From Planococcaceae bacterium UBA3378 (GTDB lineage Bacteria; Bacillota; Bacilli; Bacillales_A; Planococcaceae), in NCBI GenBank assembly GCA_002359075.1, contig DEQA01000108.1:1-5255 (forward strand): 5,255 nucleotides of DNA, read 5' to 3'. The position numbers were made by a program, and so were the translations under genes. Under the pieces are notes generated by a model. That model saw only the letters and a program-made list of their open reading frames with translations, had not been told where the DNA came from and ran no database searches. Shown piece by piece: positions 1-4,536 of the stretch (the first letter of the stretch is position 1; each line of letters opens with the position of its first letter).

Positions 1-49
1 AAAGAATAGCTTCTTTTCTTTTTCTGTCTAGATGAAATCAATCTTTATA
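1..49. repeat. Diverged direct repeat, copy A
   Basis: Positions 6-49 align without gaps to 1268-1311 in the same orientation, with 37 of 44 bases identical by my count. The identity falls in three blocks of nine: ATAGCTTCT, TGTCTAGAT and ATCTTTATA. The spacers between the blocks vary more. The first five bases (aaaga) also match if a 2-base gap is allowed. This copy contains a small hairpin, AAAGAA-TAGC-TTCTTT, at 1-16. It overlaps the 3' part of a short minus-strand frame. Its function is unknown. The pair flanks the MerR-like gene. Confidence 0.6.
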
Positions 50-69
50 AAAGTATTATTCTTATCCAT
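28..69 (-). CDS. Possible 13-residue leader peptide or broken gene start
   Basis: On the minus strand an ATG at 69-67 follows a strong ribosome binding site, GAGGAGGA at 84-77, with a 7-base spacer. The frame reads MDKNNTFIKIDFI and ends with TAG at 30-28. After the stop the same frame stays open to the window edge (TEKEKKLFF), and the minus-strand hairpin AAAGAA-GCTA-TTCTTT follows at 16-1. Two readings fit. It may be a leader peptide controlling a gene to the left of the window, or the start of a gene interrupted by a nonsense codon. I do not recognise the peptide, and low-complexity AT-rich sequence could produce such a frame by chance. The strong ribosome binding site is the main support. 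Confidence 0.35.
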   Translation of the reverse strand: MDKNNTFIKIDFI

Positions 70-202
70 GAGAGATTCCTCCTCATAAAAGTTTATAGGG
101 TAACTTACATTTTACATGGGATCTCTCTTTTTCGTTGTATTTTATTAGTAAAAACTAGTTAATTAAAAGACGATAAAGTTTATGAATGAATCTAGTCAAA
201 AA

Positions 203-1114
203 TTAAGATGGTTCATGATAGTCCCTTAATGCCTTTTCTAAATATAGCCTTAAGTTTTTAGCCAAATACTGATTGATAAAGCGTTCCTTTTCCAATTCGG
301 TTTGCGCAGAACGGAAAAGTTTTGCGAAAAATCCGGTATTTTTCTGTTCGGCAAACTGCTCCAATGCTTGTGTACGTAATGTAGAGACAACTTCATTTTC
401 AATTTGCCGCTCCCGAATTTTAAATACGATATCCTTTTGGTTTTTCTCCTTTAATTCTGTGATTTGCTTCTGCAGACTTTTGCTTTCTTCCGTAAGCTTT
501 TCTGTTCTATCCTGAATTTCGCTGAGCTGCTGGATGGCTTCTGTTGACAGGAGATCGATATTTTGGTCTGAATAGTCCTCATTGATGGTGATTTGTATAG
601 TGCCATTTTCATCATTCTGCTGCATATGAAACAGCCCTGTCTGCATCATTTGCTGCAGCACATTACTGAGCACTTCAACTTTATTGACCAGTTCTTCCGG
701 TGGTGCAAGGGCAGTAGTGGCGGCCGGCTGATTAATTATAAAGCCGTTTTCGTCAATGCCTAAAAGACGTTTTAACCCTTTCATACGGTATTCTTCCTTC
801 AGCAACAAAATCATGCGTAGTTTTAAAATAGAGGGCAGATTCAAGCGAATAGCAGTAGCTGTTGTAGGGTTGTCCGTCATGTCATTGAAAATGTAATGCT
901 CAAACGGCTTGATATAGTAGCGTAGATGAGCATCGGTAATACCAAACCATCCGGCCACCTCAGACGTGGAATAAAATTTCTTTTCGATAATGTCGGTTAG
1001 ATAGGGATCGGTATATAGTGTTTCTTCCAGTGGGGTGTCACGTATTACGGAATAAAGTGGATCGTCCTGCAGAGCTTCAATTAACTTTTCTTTCGTTTCA
1101 TTAGCTTCTAACAC
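203..1114 (-). CDS. MerR-type helix-turn-helix, coiled-coil DNA-binding protein
   Basis: The product has 303 residues and is probably a cytoplasmic DNA-binding protein. Residues 47-75 (FYSTSEVAGWFGI, then TDAHLRYYIKPFEHYI) look like the N-terminal helix-turn-helix of MerR-family proteins. A second helical segment at 95-119 ends in GLKRLLG. From about 185 to 250 the sequence is rich in E, K and Q with heptad-like spacing, consistent with a coiled coil. Residues 260-269 (TGFFAKLFRS) form a short hydrophobic/basic patch that could be an amphipathic helix, followed by a second charged helix to the C-terminus. An N-terminal MerR-like domain plus coiled coil is the layout of RacA, the Bacillus chromosome-anchoring protein, and of some plasmid-type regulators, but this protein is longer than RacA and has no residues marking a metal or drug sensor. 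The start is GTG at 1114-1112, preceded by GGAG at 1127-1124 with a 9-base spacer; the ATG two bases upstream is in a frame that stops at once. The gene stands alone. Existence is fairly sure; the role is not. Confidence 0.82.
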   Translation of the reverse strand: MLEANETKEKLIEALQDDPLYSVIRDTPLEETLYTDPYLTDIIEKKFYSTSEVAGWFGITDAHLRYYIKPFEHYIFNDMTDNPTTATAIRLNLPSILKLRMILLLKEEYRMKGLKRLLGIDENGFIINQPAATTALAPPEELVNKVEVLSNVLQQMMQTGLFHMQQNDENGTIQITINEDYSDQNIDLLSTEAIQQLSEIQDRTEKLTEESKSLQKQITELKEKNQKDIVFKIRERQIENEVVSTLRTQALEQFAEQKNTGFFAKLFRSAQTELEKERFINQYLAKNLRLYLEKALRDYHEPS

Positions 1115-1222
1115 ATTCTCTCACTCCATTTCATTCAATCCTAGGCAAAACTTTTCTATTCTTTTCTATTTTATTTGTATTCATTTCACTAGTTTTTTAT
1201 GTCAGGAAAATTATAAATATGA

Positions 1223-1241
1223 ACAGGGAAGGAAGCCCTGT
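1223..1241. other. Small hairpin upstream of the MerR-like gene
   Basis: ACAGGG (1223-1228) and CCCTGT (1236-1241) form a perfect 6-bp stem with a 7-base loop. On the minus strand it is followed by a T-rich but interrupted stretch, so it could act as a weak terminator or leader structure ahead of the gene starting at 1114. On the plus strand there is no T run. No gene ends here on either strand, so its role is unclear. Confidence 0.3.
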
Positions 1242-1260
1242 AGAAGATAGAAGGGGGGAG

Positions 1261-1311
1261 AAAGATAATAGCTTCTCTTATTTTTATGTCTAGATACAAT
1301 GCATCTTTATA
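1261..1311. repeat. Diverged direct repeat, copy B
   Basis: This is the second copy of the repeat at 1-49, carrying the same three nine-base blocks at 1268-1276, 1287-1295 and 1303-1311. It sits directly upstream of the extended -10 promoter of the hydratase gene and about 150 bases upstream of the divergent MerR-like gene. It could therefore be a regulatory site for either. Unlike copy A it has no minus-strand ribosome binding site and no short minus-strand frame, so what is shared is more likely DNA or RNA signal than peptide. Confidence 0.6.
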
Positions 1312-1317
1312 GCAAAA

Positions 1318-1326
1318 TGTTATAAT
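1318..1326 (+). promoter_or_regulatory. Extended -10 promoter for the MaoC-like gene
   Basis: TGT-TATAAT at 1318-1326 is a perfect -10 box with the TGn extension. No good -35 box lies at 16-18 bases spacing, which is common for extended -10 promoters of the vegetative sigma factor. Transcription would start near 1333, giving a leader of about 35 bases. Copy B of the direct repeat lies immediately upstream. Confidence 0.55.
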
Positions 1327-1367
1327 ATATCAAAAAATTTAGTCAAATATAATAAAGGAGGATTCAC

Positions 1368-1763
1368 ATGACGTTAAAAGCAGGGGACATCATCACGTTT
1401 GAAAGAACGTTTACCCAAGAAGATGTAGAGCTATTTACAAAGATTTCAGGTGATGAAGGAATTCACCATATAACTCCGGATGAACAAGGGAGACTTGTTA
1501 TTCAGGGACTGCTGACGGCAACTCTTCCGACAAAGGTAGGGGGCGACAATAATGTACTGGCCCGGCGGATGGATTTCGAATTTTTACGTCCGGTTTTTAC
1601 AGGGGATACGATTATTTGCCATGTGGAAATTACCCGGTACGAAAAACAGAAAAGGGACAGGACAGCTATAACAGCAGTATTTACATGCAATAACCAGCAT
1701 GAAAAGGAAGTATTGAAGGGAAGCTTTTCTGGTGTAATCCTGCAGGCAGAGGAGAAAAGATGA
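1368..1763 (+). CDS. MaoC-like hot-dog-fold dehydratase/enoyl-CoA hydratase
   Basis: The product has 131 residues, the usual size of single-domain MaoC/PhaJ-type (R)-specific hydratases, which add water to trans-2-enoyl-CoA or related thioesters in the cytoplasm. The signature loop is ISGDEGIHH at 26-34. Asp29 and His34 have the same five-residue separation as the catalytic Asp and His of PhaJ. The later FLRPVFTGDTI (72-82) is the conserved strand and turn of the family. Two departures are visible: the usual Asn-Pro after the Asp is Gly-Ile (31-32), and the His of the usual VHG motif is Gln46 (VIQG). Activity is therefore likely but the substrate may be unusual. No partner gene of fatty acid or polyhydroxyalkanoate metabolism is in view. 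The ATG follows AAAGGAGG (1354-1361) with a 6-base spacer, which fixes the start. A small frame overlaps its stop by ATGA. I see no clear terminator after it. Confidence 0.88.
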   Translation: MTLKAGDIITFERTFTQEDVELFTKISGDEGIHHITPDEQGRLVIQGLLTATLPTKVGGDNNVLARRMDFEFLRPVFTGDTIICHVEITRYEKQKRDRTAITAVFTCNNQHEKEVLKGSFSGVILQAEEKR

Positions 1764-1822
1764 ACACCCGCTCGTCTGTAGAAAATTTTGTTCTTCTAAA
1801 ACCTTATCATTATAGTGACTAG
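1760..1822 (+). CDS. Possible 20-codon ORF or gene remnant overlapping the hydratase stop
   Basis: An ATG at 1760-1762 overlaps the hydratase TGA as ATGA, with GAGGAGAAAAG just upstream serving as a possible ribosome binding site. The frame reads MNTRSSVENF then VLLKPYHYSD and stops at TAG (1820-1822). Beyond the stop the same frame is open for 15 more codons (VGQFLSAEQWWMIVL) to TAG at 1868-1870. The overlap is typical of translationally coupled genes, so this may be the decayed start of a second operon gene. I do not recognise the family, and ATGA overlaps also arise by chance. Confidence 0.22.
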   Translation: MNTRSSVENFVLLKPYHYSD

Positions 1823-2084
1823 GTAGGGCAGTTTCTATCGGCAGAACAATGGTGGATGATAGTGTTATAGCCTCCATAATAGTTTTCTGACTTTGACAGG
1901 TAAGGTCTATTCAGCAAGGTTTGTTTTATGTCTCCATTTATTTTTTATTGATGTCTCTTCATACAGCGGGTTAATCGAGTTATCTATAAAACTATTGTTC
2001 ATTTTTCATTAAGCGATACTTTTTCAAAGCTATATCTATAGACTTACAAATAAAATGGTAATTTATCCCGTTGATTTATTTTTG
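1764..2084. other. AT-rich intergenic stretch with no intact gene
   Basis: About 320 bases separate the hydratase from the SLH gene's promoter. Apart from the possible small frame at its start, stops are frequent on both strands and I see no RNA gene, no strong terminator and no obvious repeat. The first 110 bases are less AT-rich and may be a gene remnant. Confidence 0.5.
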
Positions 2085-2090
2085 TATAAT
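2085..2090 (+). promoter_or_regulatory. Probable -10 box for the SLH protein gene
   Basis: TATAAT at 2085-2090 is a perfect vegetative -10 box. The hexamer 17 bases upstream (TTTATC, 2062-2067) matches the -35 consensus in only three positions; TTGATT at 2071-2076 is a better hexamer but only 8 bases away, too close. Use of this box would start transcription near 2097 and leave an unusually long leader of about 180 bases. Confidence 0.45.
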
Positions 2091-2135
2091 ATTTACATTT
2101 ATAGGAAGTATAAATGTTTCTTTTGCAGTTCATTT

Positions 2136-2247
2136 CCAATAGGCATATATTGGCCATTTCACTAATATACCGTAAAGGTTGGGGCAAAAAAGGCCTTTAG
2201 GATAACGGGCCCACCTTAAGAGGGAAAAAGAGCCTGCGGAATTAAGG
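2136..2247 (+). promoter_or_regulatory. Structured 5' leader of the SLH gene with competing helices
   Basis: The long leader contains several inverted repeats. CCAATA (2136-2141) pairs with TATTGG (2148-2153). TAAAGG (2173-2178) can pair with CCTTTA (2194-2199). AAGGT-GGG (2175-2183, one bulged T) can instead pair with CCC-ACCTT (2210-2217). CCTTAA (2214-2219) can also pair with TTAAGG (2242-2247). The last three compete for bases, as in switching leaders. I compared it by eye with remembered c-di-GMP, c-di-AMP, T-box, guanidine and glycine riboswitch cores and found no match. There is no U tract before the start codon, so any control would be on translation or mRNA stability. Confidence 0.3.
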
Positions 2248-2278
2248 GGAACATCAATAAACGAAAAGGGGATATCTT

Positions 2279-3328
2279 ATGGGAAAGAAAAGACTATATA
2301 CAGCATCACTTGCCACGGCGATTTTGTTTGCTTCCTTTAGCGGGGCTGTATCAGCAAAGGAAGAAAGATTCACACCTCCCGTAGCAGCCGTAGAAACAGC
2401 AGCACAAATGAGTCCGGCATCATTTGAAGAGCAATATAAGTTGTTTAACTTAGCGGAGTTTTTACATGTCCAGCCTGGATATGAGGTAACAGCCGTCACA
2501 GTAAATCAATTTATCCTCAAAGCAAGTGTAGATCTCATTATTGAAAGCTATAAAAATGATGAAAACCTTTATACAGAAGGAAAAGAGGAATTCCTGAAGA
2601 TGGAGAAACAGATTCGGGATACGTATGGTGATAGTATCGAAATAAGAATTACAAGACAGGGTAATGGTTCAAAAAAGGAAGTGAAATATTTAAAGAAGTG
2701 GGAGACGTTATCGGCAGCCGATGAAGAGCTCTTTTTGGATGTATTTAGCAGAGGAGGGCGGCTTGAGCGTGATGGCGGGTATTTCCATGATACGCTGAAC
2801 CACTGGGCTGAAGGCCCTATCCAATTCCTCTATGAACTGGACGTGGTTAATGGGCAATCAGCGACGAAATTCAATCCGAATGGAAATATTACGCGCGCTC
2901 AATTAGCCGTGATGATTTTCCGCGCTGCGGGTCTTACTTTAGACGAGTTTGAAGGCTATACTTATTATAATGATATTAAAAAACATTGGGCTGGGAAGGA
3001 AATTTCCATTCTGGATGACTACGGACTGCTGGATATTTTTGATGATGCTGATTTCAAACCGGAAAAGCCAGCTACCCGCGAAGAAGTAGCGGCTGTTACG
3101 TATGCGTTAATGCAAGGTTACGGCTATGAGGCAAATACTTCCGGAAACACGGCCTTCAAAGATAAGAACGCCATCGATCCGATCGCACTAGAAGGCATTG
3201 CAGTACTTCAAAAGGCTGGTATTATAAGCGGCTATAAAGATGGCACATTCAAGCCGAAATCGAATGTAACACGTGCACAATTCGCGAAAATATTAACGAT
3301 GGCCATTTTAGAAAATCCGGAAGAATAA
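2279..3328 (+). CDS. Secreted cell-wall-anchored protein with three SLH repeats
   Basis: The product has 349 residues. Residues 1-26 are a classical signal peptide: basic KKR, a hydrophobic core, then AVSA with cleavage expected after Ala26. Residues 27-165 are a hydrophilic helix-rich domain I do not recognise. The C-terminal half carries three S-layer homology repeats at about 168-218, 229-277 and 292-343. Their signature motifs are ITRAQ (204-208), ATREE (265-269) and VTRAQ (330-334), and the first two contain the conserved HW. In the family, three SLH repeats fold into a prong that binds secondary cell wall polysaccharide, usually pyruvylated, and so hold the protein on the outer face of the wall. 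At this size it is a wall-associated accessory protein rather than the main S-layer protein. ATG follows AAAGGGG (2265-2271) with a 7-base spacer. It is monocistronic, with a long structured leader and a strong terminator. Confidence 0.93.
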   Translation: MGKKRLYTASLATAILFASFSGAVSAKEERFTPPVAAVETAAQMSPASFEEQYKLFNLAEFLHVQPGYEVTAVTVNQFILKASVDLIIESYKNDENLYTEGKEEFLKMEKQIRDTYGDSIEIRITRQGNGSKKEVKYLKKWETLSAADEELFLDVFSRGGRLERDGGYFHDTLNHWAEGPIQFLYELDVVNGQSATKFNPNGNITRAQLAVMIFRAAGLTLDEFEGYTYYNDIKKHWAGKEISILDDYGLLDIFDDADFKPEKPATREEVAAVTYALMQGYGYEANTSGNTAFKDKNAIDPIALEGIAVLQKAGIISGYKDGTFKPKSNVTRAQFAKILTMAILENPEE

Positions 3329-3340
3329 TCCAAAAGAAAA

Positions 3341-3375
3341 ACGGGAGGCAGGATTTCCTGCTTTCTGTTTTTTTT
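3341..3375 (+). terminator. Intrinsic terminator of the SLH gene
   Basis: ACGGGAGGCAGGA (3341-3353) pairs with TCCTGCTTTCTGT (3356-3368) along all 13 positions, including three G-U pairs, and is followed by a T run to 3375. It begins 12 bases after the stop codon. Confidence 0.9.
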
Positions 3376-3420
3376 GGGGAAGGGTGACTAGGAAAAAGAA
3401 GATAACACCTTCTCTATAAA

Positions 3421-3472
3421 GCAAAAATGAGCCTCGAAAAAGTCACCTTTACAAGCGATTTTTACGGGCTCA
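3421..3472 (-). terminator. Intrinsic terminator of the EamA transporter gene
   Basis: Read on the minus strand, TGAGCC (3472-3467) pairs with GGCTCA (3433-3428). An inner AAAAA/TTTTT helix (3463-3459 with 3441-3437) lies across a 3x3 internal loop, and TTTTTGC follows the stem (3427-3421). It lies 44 bases past the transporter stop. The plus-strand side is followed by a T-rich but interrupted stretch, so weak bidirectional action is possible. Confidence 0.75.
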
Positions 3473-3515
3473 ATTTATTTTACGGATCTTATTTTAATAA
3501 GTTACCGGCATCGTC

Positions 3516-4412
3516 TTACTTGGCTGCCTGCTTTCTATTTTGAAGCAGGGTAGGCAGTGTCATGCCAAAGAGTACGAGAATAATGCCGAAGATTTGAAGG
3601 ATTGTCAAATCTTCATGCAATACAATGACAGAGGCTAAAATTGCTACAGGAAGCTCCACAGCGCTTAATATAGAGGCTACGCCGCCGCCGACTTTTGGTA
3701 CGGCCACCGTGAATAGAAGAATCGGTAGGATAATCCCGAATAAGCCAAGTGCCAATCCGAAATACAGCAGCTCTGTGCCGAACAGCTTGCCGTTTATTAC
3801 TACTTCCGGTGCCTGGAACATCAGGACGAGCAACATGGAGAAAAGAGACATGATTGTCATGCGGCCGATTGTGGAGATGCCCTCCACCTTTTTCGAGTTA
3901 AACTGCATAAAGCAGGCAAAGCTGAATGCTGCTGCCATGCCGAATGCCCAGCCGCGCCAGTCCAGTCCACTTAAATCGACATCCAAAATGCCCGCAGCCA
4001 GAATGGTACCACTCACTAAAAAGACAAGTGAGATTAACTCCGGTCTTGTCGGGCGACGACGGTGAATAATGCAATCCAAAAACAGCCCGATCCATGTAAA
4101 CTGGAACAGCATGACAACTGCAAGCGATGCTGGCAAGTAGTGAACGGATTGTCCGTATACAATACCTGTTGTCCCGGTTAATAAGCCGGAAATCATAATA
4201 ATTAAAAAACCTTTACCAGATATATTAGGTAAAGAACGTTGTGTCGCCACTAAAATAATAACAGCTAATAAAAAACCTATCACATATTGACTTGTTACCG
4301 CCTCTTCGGTTGTAAAACCATGATTCATGGCTACTTTAATCATAGTAGATAAAATGCCGTAAGAGCTTGAACCAATCACGATGAGTAAGGGATATAGTAA
4401 AGTTTTGTTCAT
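3516..4412 (-). CDS. EamA/DMT-family membrane transporter
   Basis: The product has 298 residues with about ten hydrophobic segments, near 6-26, 40-57, 69-88, 95-113, 125-142, 154-172, 184-200, 213-235, 242-263 and 271-290. That is the two-times-five helix fold of the drug/metabolite transporter superfamily. The halves correspond to two EamA repeats, the second ending with SAVELPVAILASVIV (250-264), where Glu253 and Pro255 match the conserved acidic/proline turn of the family, followed by a charged HED before the last helix. Family members are usually inner-membrane exporters of amino acids, nucleosides or small toxic compounds; the substrate cannot be read from sequence. Start ATG (4412-4410) follows AGAGGTGA, a good ribosome binding site. 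It is divergent from a YeiL-like regulator, which probably controls it. Its leader holds a short peptide frame and a terminator-like hairpin. Confidence 0.9.
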   Translation of the reverse strand: MNKTLLYPLLIVIGSSSYGILSTMIKVAMNHGFTTEEAVTSQYVIGFLLAVIILVATQRSLPNISGKGFLIIMISGLLTGTTGIVYGQSVHYLPASLAVVMLFQFTWIGLFLDCIIHRRRPTRPELISLVFLVSGTILAAGILDVDLSGLDWRGWAFGMAAAFSFACFMQFNSKKVEGISTIGRMTIMSLFSMLLVLMFQAPEVVINGKLFGTELLYFGLALGLFGIILPILLFTVAVPKVGGGVASILSAVELPVAILASVIVLHEDLTILQIFGIILVLFGMTLPTLLQNRKQAAK

Positions 4413-4435
4413 CGTTTCACCTCTGTCTCTTCCAT

Positions 4436-4470
4436 AAAAAAGAAGTCACAAACAATTGTTTGGACTTTTT
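4436..4470 (-). terminator. Attenuator-like hairpin in the transporter leader
   Basis: AAGTC-A-CAAAC (4443-4453) and GTTTG-GACTT (4458-4467) form ten base pairs around an AATT centre with one bulged base. On the minus strand the stem is followed, after one C, by six T (4441-4436), so it looks like an intrinsic terminator about 25 bases before the transporter start codon. On the plus strand it is also followed by T (4466-4470), but no plus-strand gene ends here. The palindromic core, CAAACAATTGTTTG, could alternatively be a protein operator. Confidence 0.5.
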
Positions 4471-4484
4471 ACTACTCTCATCAT
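4446..4484 (-). CDS. Putative 12-residue leader peptide upstream of the EamA gene
   Basis: On the minus strand AGGAGGA (4497-4491), a near-ideal ribosome binding site, is followed six bases later by ATG ATG. The frame reads MMRVVKSPNNCL and ends in TGA at 4448-4446. The last codons and the stop lie within the hairpin at 4443-4467, and the transporter starts 33 bases after the stop. A translating or stalled ribosome would cover the hairpin, which is the geometry of ribosome-mediated transcription attenuation seen in some Gram-positive antibiotic-resistance and exporter genes. The peptide matches nothing I recognise. The strength and placement of the ribosome binding site argue against chance; expression is not shown. 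Confidence 0.45.
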   Translation of the reverse strand: MMRVVKSPNNCL

Positions 4485-4496
4485 AACAATTCCTCC

Positions 4497-4502
4497 TATA
4501 AT
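4497..4502 (+). promoter_or_regulatory. Probable -10 box of the YeiL-like regulator gene
   Basis: TATAAT lies 33 bases upstream of the regulator's ATG. The hexamer 17 bases upstream (ACTCTC) is a poor -35 box, so the promoter may depend on an activator. The expected start point, near 4509, falls at the edge of the palindrome at 4508-4519. Confidence 0.5.
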
Positions 4503-4507
4503 GAAAA

Positions 4508-4519
4508 GGACATATGTCC
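4508..4519. promoter_or_regulatory. Perfect 12-bp palindrome, candidate operator
   Basis: GGACATATGTCC reads the same on both strands. It lies between the -10 boxes of the divergent regulator and transporter promoters, three bases from their exact midpoint. A dimeric regulator bound here could affect both. It is unlike the TGTGA-N6-TCACA site of CRP or the TTGAT-N4-ATCAA site of FNR, so if YeiL-like protein binds here, its site is different. Confidence 0.45.
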
Positions 4520-4530
4520 AAAAAGGGGTT

Positions 4531-4536
4531 ATTATA
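4531..4536 (-). promoter_or_regulatory. Candidate -10 box for the leader peptide and EamA transporter
   Basis: Minus-strand TATAAT at 4536-4531 is a perfect -10 box overlapping the first base of the regulator's start codon. The -35 position (AGAATG at 4559-4554) is poor. It is the nearest good -10 box that would place the strong minus-strand ribosome binding site at 4497-4491 inside the transcript. A second candidate, TGT-TATGAT ending at 4480, would start transcription after the leader peptide start and bypass it. Confidence 0.35.

Noticed and set aside
273..515. 80-codon plus-strand frame opposite the MerR-like gene
   Set aside because: It is antisense to a coiled-coil-coding region; the Ser/Phe/Cys-rich translation is an artefact of that composition.
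1584..1877. 97-codon minus-strand reading frame opposite the hydratase gene
   Set aside because: Most of it is antisense to the confidently called MaoC-like gene, there is no ribosome binding site of note and the translation resembles no family I know.
2071..2090. TTGATT with TATAAT as a full -35/-10 promoter for the SLH gene
   Set aside because: The spacer is only 8 bases, far below the 16-18 needed; only the -10 box was kept.
3399..3429. Possible third, internally shortened copy of the direct repeat
   Set aside because: The stretch ATAACACCTTCTC resembles copy B at 11 of 13 bases and GCAAAAATG follows, but matching it needs a large internal gap and the middle block TGTCTAGAT is absent.
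3625..4065. 146-codon plus-strand frame opposite the transporter
   Set aside because: It lies wholly inside the antisense of a clear ten-helix transporter and its proline/serine-rich translation is typical of a shadow frame.
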